DNA from: Pyrodictiaceae archaeon
Lineage (GTDB): Archaea; Thermoproteota; Thermoprotei_A; Sulfolobales; Pyrodictiaceae
Assembly (NCBI GenBank): GCA_027033675.1
Contig: JALVKZ010000187.1
Location: forward strand, 1-10,408
Length of the DNA stretch: 10,408 nt
Direction of reading: 5' to 3'
A program made the translations under genes and the position numbers. The notes beneath the pieces were generated by a model, which was not told where the DNA came from, did not search any database, and saw only the letters and a program-made list of their open reading frames with translations. This document shows positions 6,418 to 10,408 of the stretch, one piece after another (position 1 is the first letter of the stretch; each line of letters begins with the position of its first letter).

Positions 6418-8234
6418 GCGAGCCTAACTGGGGTTATCACCGTGTACCGGTGCGTTAATAGCTCCTCGGTATCTAGGGGAGCACCAGTAGCTATGTTATG
6501 TTTCTCGATTATTTGTCTCAGCTCTTCTGCTTCATCGTCTTTTAGGTACCTATGCTCTGCATGAGGATAGCCTATGTGTAGCACTCCCCAGAGTCTCTCG
6601 AGGATCCTAAACCTGTCCCCAAGTATGTTTCTTAGCTCGGAGACGCTCCTAGCCCTTAGGGCACTATACATGTCTCTCTGAGATATCTCGCCCCTAGAGG
6701 CCAATGCCTTAATGTATCTCTCAACTTGTCTCCTTGGTGGCGCCTTGCCTATATTGCTTAGAGGTACGTGGCTCTTCACATAGATTTTTCCACCAACCAT
6801 CCCGGTTGCAACGTATCTACCTACCTTGCCTAGTACGAGTATTCTCCCGCCAGCCATGAATTCTCCGAGATAGTCTCCTACATCGCCGCGTACAACTATT
6901 ACTCCTCCCTTGAGCTGAATGCCTAGCCTATTACCCGCGTTACCAAGCACGTGTAGCTCGCCGCTCCTCATAGCCTGTGCAGCAGAGTCTCCTACATCGC
7001 CGTAGACCACGATTCTAGAATCCTCGGCGCAGTCCGCCAAGTCCTCCTGAGCACTTCCATAGATTCGGGCCTCTAAGCCCTCGACGAGGTTCAGGCTAGC
7101 ATTGCCTACAATACCCCATAGCTCTAGCCTACCCGGGCCAAGGCCGTTCCCAACATACCTGTGGCCTAGAAGATTATATGCAGCAGCATAGCCTCTCTCC
7201 GAAAGCATTCTCGCTAGCTCGGCGTTAAGCTCGCTCCTAGTAAGCTTAGAGGCATCAATGGCCCACCTAGGCGGCCTAGGGTAATCATACGCCTTGTAGG
7301 CTGCAAGGCCCTTAACAACAAGCTCTCCATCAGGATAAGCTACTACTCTTCCACCGCCTCGGAGAAGCCTCGGCCTCGCTCCAGGCTCCATAGCCTTTAT
7401 CGCGGCGGCCTCGCTAGCAACATAGACTACTCCATCCTCTATAGCCACGTATAGCGGCCTCAAGTGGTGGCGGTCAATGAATGCTCCTAAGAGGGGGCCC
7501 TGGGGCTCACCATGTATAAACAACACGGCATAAGGGCCATCAAGCCTTGCCCAGCGTAGCCCCCTACCATGAACAAGTATGTCTATCACATCCTCGGCGC
7601 CATAGCCGTCCCTCATCAACATCTCTACGAGATAGGCTATTACCTCGCTATCGTTCCCGGTAAAGCTGCTTATGCTAAGAAGGTGCTCTACAAGCCTCTT
7701 ATTAGAACCATAGCTACTAAGGTCCCCGTTATGGACTATCGCTGTTTCTCCGTAGCTAAAGGGATGTGCTAGCCATGGACGGAACCCCGGGCTATTCGTA
7801 GGGTACCTTGTATGCCCTATCCAGGCCTGGCTAGCCCTACTCCAGAGATTATATGACTCCGCGACCTCGTGAGGCCATCCAATGCTCTTCCATACCTCTA
7901 AGAACCTCGAGTTCTGCAATACATGTAGATCACCTAGCTGTTGCCTACTAGGATAATCGCGTAGTAACGCCTCATAGACACTTATCCCGTGGCCTAGGAC
8001 CGCTATTCGCCTCGGTTCCTCCTCTGTAACCAGGCTACCAAGCCTCCTCTCTGGATCATCTAGGTGCTCGTCTACGAAGACACGGAGCCTTACCAGCCCG
8101 TTTGGCTCAGGGCTGTATGCTGCATAGCCTGCTCCATGCTCTGTCCCCCTCTCCTCCATCGCCTGTAGCGCAGCGAGCACTCTCTGGAAGCCGAGTGCCT
8201 CCTCTAGGCTAATTGCCCCAGCTATGCCGCACAA
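6414..8234 (-). CDS. gltB: Glutamate synthase glutaminase domain fused to GXGXG domain (GltB1-GltB3 type)
   Basis: The N-terminal class II glutamine amidotransferase domain hydrolyses glutamine and releases ammonia for the synthase subunit encoded just upstream. The nucleophile is Cys2 of MCGIAGA, exposed after Met removal. Further family residues are GHTRYPTNSPG (140-150), HNGDL (168-172), GNDSE (193-197) and RP at 259-260. Residues of about 362-486 form the GXGXG right-handed beta-helix, with repeats such as GDVGD, GNAGNRLG and GKVG. In many archaea these two parts are separate genes; here they are fused. The tail 487-606 is not recognised. The start is TTG: SD GGAGGG lies 7 nt upstream, and this start places the Cys correctly. 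It begins 4 nt after the synthase gene stop, so the pair is one operon and probably translationally coupled. GlmS, PurF and AsnB are excluded by the GXGXG domain and the neighbour. Its end overlaps the convergent ligase gene. Confidence 0.93.
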   Translation of the reverse strand: MCGIAGAISLEEALGFQRVLAALQAMEERGTEHGAGYAAYSPEPNGLVRLRVFVDEHLDDPERRLGSLVTEEEPRRIAVLGHGISVYEALLRDYPSRQQLGDLHVLQNSRFLEVWKSIGWPHEVAESYNLWSRASQAWIGHTRYPTNSPGFRPWLAHPFSYGETAIVHNGDLSSYGSNKRLVEHLLSISSFTGNDSEVIAYLVEMLMRDGYGAEDVIDILVHGRGLRWARLDGPYAVLFIHGEPQGPLLGAFIDRHHLRPLYVAIEDGVVYVASEAAAIKAMEPGARPRLLRGGGRVVAYPDGELVVKGLAAYKAYDYPRPPRWAIDASKLTRSELNAELARMLSERGYAAAYNLLGHRYVGNGLGPGRLELWGIVGNASLNLVEGLEARIYGSAQEDLADCAEDSRIVVYGDVGDSAAQAMRSGELHVLGNAGNRLGIQLKGGVIVVRGDVGDYLGEFMAGGRILVLGKVGRYVATGMVGGKIYVKSHVPLSNIGKAPPRRQVERYIKALASRGEISQRDMYSALRARSVSELRNILGDRFRILERLWGVLHIGYPHAEHRYLKDDEAEELRQIIEKHNIATGAPLDTEELLTHRYTVITPVRLA

Positions 8235-8238
8235 AGCG

Positions 8239-10338
8239 CTACCCTCCAGCTAGTGGTACTTCGAGCGACCTGGCTACTAGCCCGTCTAGGCTTCGGAGAA
8301 GCCACCTATTGCCCTGAAGACTCTGGTAACTTGTGACACCGCCTGCGCCCATGAGGAGCTTTAGCTCCCAGGTAAGCTCTATCAACGTGTTCTCATAGGC
8401 TTCTCTGCGCAGCTCATAGGCTTGTCCACTAAGCCTCCTACGTAGCGTATTGAAGAGCTTGCGCGGCGAAACTATGTCTGCTCCAAGCGCTACAAGCTTA
8501 TAGATATCGGCGCCGTCGCGTAGCTGGCCAGCAGCAACCAGGGTCACTGTATCCCTTACACCATTGCGCCAGTACTCGTCGTCGAGCCTAACAACCCATT
8601 CCTCAAGCCATGGTTTTGCTCGTCCACGCTTACCCCTAAGCTCCTCGTCAATAACTATTAGCCTATAGCCAGGCGGTGGGTAGAGCCCGGGTGGCACCGA
8701 TATAGCGAGTGGGTGTTCCATAAGGCTACACTCAATCGGGTAGCCAAGAGCCTCAGCTGCCTCTACGAGAGCCTCGTCTATGCACGGGACGGCTATGGGT
8801 GCCTCGTATACTTCTCCATTAAATATCCTGGTCTCTAGGCTTATCTCCTCACGATATGGGTCAATACTGGGCCTTGTTACCTGGGCAGCCTCTATTCTCA
8901 AGAGGTCTATTGGTCTCTCAGCTGGAGCAGTATAGCCTGGCACGTATCCGCCCATGCCTATTATAGGGGTCTTGGCCTTCTCGTAGACTGCTTTCTCGAT
9001 ATCAACCTCATCCACGGGATCGCGGTACCAGGCTACTTGCCCGGGCTCGGCTAGCTCAACACCAATAGTCTCGGCAAGGTCTTCGTCAGCGTTGTGTAGC
9101 TCTAGTAGCTCTCTCCGGCCTACTAGTCTCTGTAACCTATCCTCGCCCAGCGCGTAGGTTATGAGCTTAAGTGTTCTCTCTATCGCTTTTAGCCAGTTCA
9201 CTACGCGTCTAATAGCCCAGTCAATATCTATGCGGAGGGGGTGGCTAAGGCTATTAGTCAGCCCTGTTGGGCACTTACCTGTGTAGCATAAGTGGCACAT
9301 AATGCACCCCATCGCTATAAGGGCTGCTGTCCCGATGTTAGCCATGTTTGCTCCTAGTAGGATTAGCTTGGCTACGTCTTCTCCACTAGCTATCATTCCC
9401 CCGCCTATGAGGAGAAAGCCCCTCCTAGCACCATTGCTGCGAAGAAGCTTATCAGCCACAGGGACGGCATAGTCAACCGGTATACCGACATGGTTCCTCA
9501 CTATGCGTGGCGCAGCCCCAGTACCCGCTCCAGCCCCATCAATTATTGCGCCAAGGGCTGAGGAGCGAGCAATACCCACAGCGACGAAGCCTACTTGGTT
9601 GCTCGCAGCAGTTTTCACTAGTACAGGCTTCCCGGTGAGCTCCTTAAGCATTCTAACCCTCTGAGCAAGGTCCTCTATGCTGTAAATATCGTGGTGTGGT
9701 GCAGGGCTTAGGGCCTCGGTCCCCGGTGGTAGCTTGCGGAGCTTAGCTATATCCCCTACAACTTTTGTCCCAGGGAGGTGGCCTCCTATGCCTGGCTTAG
9801 CCCCTTGCCCAATCTTTATGTTCACGGCTATTCCTTTTCGGATCATGTAGCGGTCTATGCCGAAGCGGCCACTAGCCCACTGGATAACAATGTTTTTACT
9901 CTTAGCCACCTCTGGGTGGAGACCTCCCTCGCCGACACCGACTAGGGCCCCAGAGATATCAGCTGCTCGTGCCAGAGCTATGTTGGGTCTACCAGAGAGT
10001 GCTCCAAAGCTCATGTCTCCAAGGTAGACGGGGACTCTTAGCTTAACGCCTGCAAACTCGAGCCCAACGTCGACATCTAGCTTGTCTATTCCGCTTGGTC
10101 CAAGCTTTCTCCGCAAGTCCTCTAGCTCACTTGGTTCTAGGTCTCGGAAGCCGAGTCGATCGAGTATTCTGCCTCTTTTTCTTGGCGGGCTAATAGCTCT
10201 CGGCTCGATACCTTCGCTAGCAGCATGTCTTATCCATGTTATCCTATAGTGCCTCCAAAAGCCGAGCTTGTCTCCTACGGAATGCTTGTAGGAGTTTAAT
10301 ATGATGTATCTTTGCTTACCCTCTCTGGTTTTATTCAA
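8239..10338 (-). CDS. gltB: Glutamate synthase, FMN/Fe-S synthase subunit (GltB2 type)
   Basis: It converts 2-oxoglutarate and ammonia into glutamate using electrons passed through an Fe-S cluster and FMN. In this 699-aa protein the TIM-barrel synthase domain spans about 90-345: GDMSFGALS (107-115), NIKIGQGAKPG (173-183), SPAPHHDIYS (211-220), DGAGAGTGAAP (267-277) and IGGGMIASGEDVAKL (311-325). Cysteines C345, C351 and C356 match the C-x5-C-x4-C pattern of the glutamate synthase 3Fe-4S cluster; C348 is extra. A helical segment follows (380-412). From about 485 on, a second, weaker copy seems present: RPSIDPYREE, then AAGQLRDGADIYKLVALGAD (602-621), then a helical segment like the first (650-683). 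It lacks the glycine-rich flavin and Cys motifs. The TTG start has SD AGGTG 6 nt before it and a promoter just upstream. No ferredoxin-like N-terminal domain and no GltD are seen, so ferredoxin is a plausible donor. Confidence 0.93.
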   Translation of the reverse strand: MNKTREGKQRYIILNSYKHSVGDKLGFWRHYRITWIRHAASEGIEPRAISPPRKRGRILDRLGFRDLEPSELEDLRRKLGPSGIDKLDVDVGLEFAGVKLRVPVYLGDMSFGALSGRPNIALARAADISGALVGVGEGGLHPEVAKSKNIVIQWASGRFGIDRYMIRKGIAVNIKIGQGAKPGIGGHLPGTKVVGDIAKLRKLPPGTEALSPAPHHDIYSIEDLAQRVRMLKELTGKPVLVKTAASNQVGFVAVGIARSSALGAIIDGAGAGTGAAPRIVRNHVGIPVDYAVPVADKLLRSNGARRGFLLIGGGMIASGEDVAKLILLGANMANIGTAALIAMGCIMCHLCYTGKCPTGLTNSLSHPLRIDIDWAIRRVVNWLKAIERTLKLITYALGEDRLQRLVGRRELLELHNADEDLAETIGVELAEPGQVAWYRDPVDEVDIEKAVYEKAKTPIIGMGGYVPGYTAPAERPIDLLRIEAAQVTRPSIDPYREEISLETRIFNGEVYEAPIAVPCIDEALVEAAEALGYPIECSLMEHPLAISVPPGLYPPPGYRLIVIDEELRGKRGRAKPWLEEWVVRLDDEYWRNGVRDTVTLVAAGQLRDGADIYKLVALGADIVSPRKLFNTLRRRLSGQAYELRREAYENTLIELTWELKLLMGAGGVTSYQSLQGNRWLLRSLDGLVARSLEVPLAGG
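8242..8247 (-). promoter_or_regulatory. Shine-Dalgarno site for the TTG start of the glutaminase gene
   Basis: Minus-strand GGAGGG lies inside the last codons of the upstream synthase gene, 7 nt before TTG at 8234. It fixes the start that gives Met-Cys-Gly-Ile, as required for an N-terminal-nucleophile enzyme. Confidence 0.7.
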
Positions 10339-10344
10339 ATGTTA

Positions 10345-10349
10345 CACCT
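10345..10349 (-). promoter_or_regulatory. Shine-Dalgarno site for the TTG start of the synthase gene
   Basis: Minus-strand AGGTG lies 6 nt before TTG at 10338. Together with a promoter placing transcription start near 10354, it supports TTG as the true start, with a leader of only about 16 nt. Confidence 0.65.
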
Positions 10350-10376
10350 AAGAAGGTGGCCTGGTAATGGGAATAG

Positions 10377-10392
10377 CTAATAAATGCTTTTT
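10377..10392 (-). promoter_or_regulatory. BRE/TATA promoter of the glutamate synthase operon
   Basis: The minus strand reads AAAAAGC followed by ATTTATTAG: an A-rich BRE-like stretch (10386-10392) and TATA-like TTTATTAG (10377-10384). The expected start about 26 nt downstream is near 10354, just ahead of the SD. Nothing else is evident in 10339-10408. Confidence 0.55.
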
Positions 10393-10408
10393 GCTCATAA
10401 GTTGTACG

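Noticed and set aside
6361..6440. A frameshift hiding the missing C-terminal lysine motif of the rightward ligase
   Set aside because: In the alternative frame I read, a stop comes almost at once (after CCT ATA AGA GGA), and in-frame sequence past the TAG gives nothing resembling LPRTxxGK, so a simple indel does not explain the loss.
7569..7772. Rightward 67-codon frame
   Set aside because: Antisense to the glutaminase catalytic region (HNGDL, GNDSE); no translation signals.
6414..8234. GlmS, PurF or asparagine synthetase
   Set aside because: All share the MCGI start, but the GXGXG beta-helix and the adjoining FMN/Fe-S synthase gene identify glutamate synthase.
1..10408. RNA genes, CRISPR arrays, insertion sequences, attachment sites
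   Set aside because: I saw no tRNA- or rRNA-like stretch, no regularly spaced repeats and no transposase or terminal inverted repeats; almost all the window is accounted for by seven coding regions.

Overview
The window looks like chromosomal DNA of a hyperthermophilic crenarchaeon. Evidence for this is GGTG/GGAGG-type Shine-Dalgarno (SD) motifs 6-7 nt before most starts, several TTG and GTG starts, BRE/TATA-like promoters, heavy use of AGG/AGA, CTA and ATA codons, and an archaeal-type glutamate synthase split into separate polypeptides. The style resembles Pyrodictiaceae (Hyperthermus, Pyrodictium, Pyrolobus), but that placement is an impression and not a database result.

Left half, minus strand (1-4749): a compact operon reads livG (ABC ATPase), an AMP-forming long-chain-type acyl-CoA ligase, livH (permease), then livM (permease, cut by the left edge). 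A full-length acyl-CoA ligase placed between the ATPase and the permeases of a branched-chain-amino-acid-type (HAAT) transporter suggests import of a carboxylic acid, such as a fatty, branched or aryl acid, followed by CoA activation. The second ATPase (livF) and the binding protein (livK) are not in the window and may lie beyond position 1.

Centre (4750-4995): a divergent control region. It holds a good BRE/TATA promoter for the livG operon, weaker promoter candidates for the rightward gene, a tandem 8-mer with an embedded palindrome, and a 10-nt repeat found once near each predicted transcription start. The rightward gene (4996-6417) is a second, shorter acyl-CoA ligase homologue. It has lost the consensus phosphate-binding loop and ends before the usual C-terminal catalytic lysine, yet keeps other core motifs. 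It is the strangest gene in the window.

Right half, minus strand (6414-10338): a two-gene glutamate synthase operon. The first gene encodes the FMN/Fe-S synthase subunit (GltB2 type), with what looks like a degenerate second copy of its own fold at the C-terminus. Four nt later comes a glutaminase (GltB1 type) fused to the GXGXG beta-helix domain (GltB3 type). Together they can carry out glutamine hydrolysis, ammonia channelling and 2-oxoglutarate reductive amination. No NAD(P)H-oxidising GltD is visible, so a ferredoxin or unlinked donor is likely. The operon converges on the second ligase, and the two genes overlap by 4 nt at their stop codons.

No RNA genes, CRISPR arrays or mobile elements were seen. 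Except for 4750-4995, 1881-1969 and 10339-10408, the window is essentially all coding.
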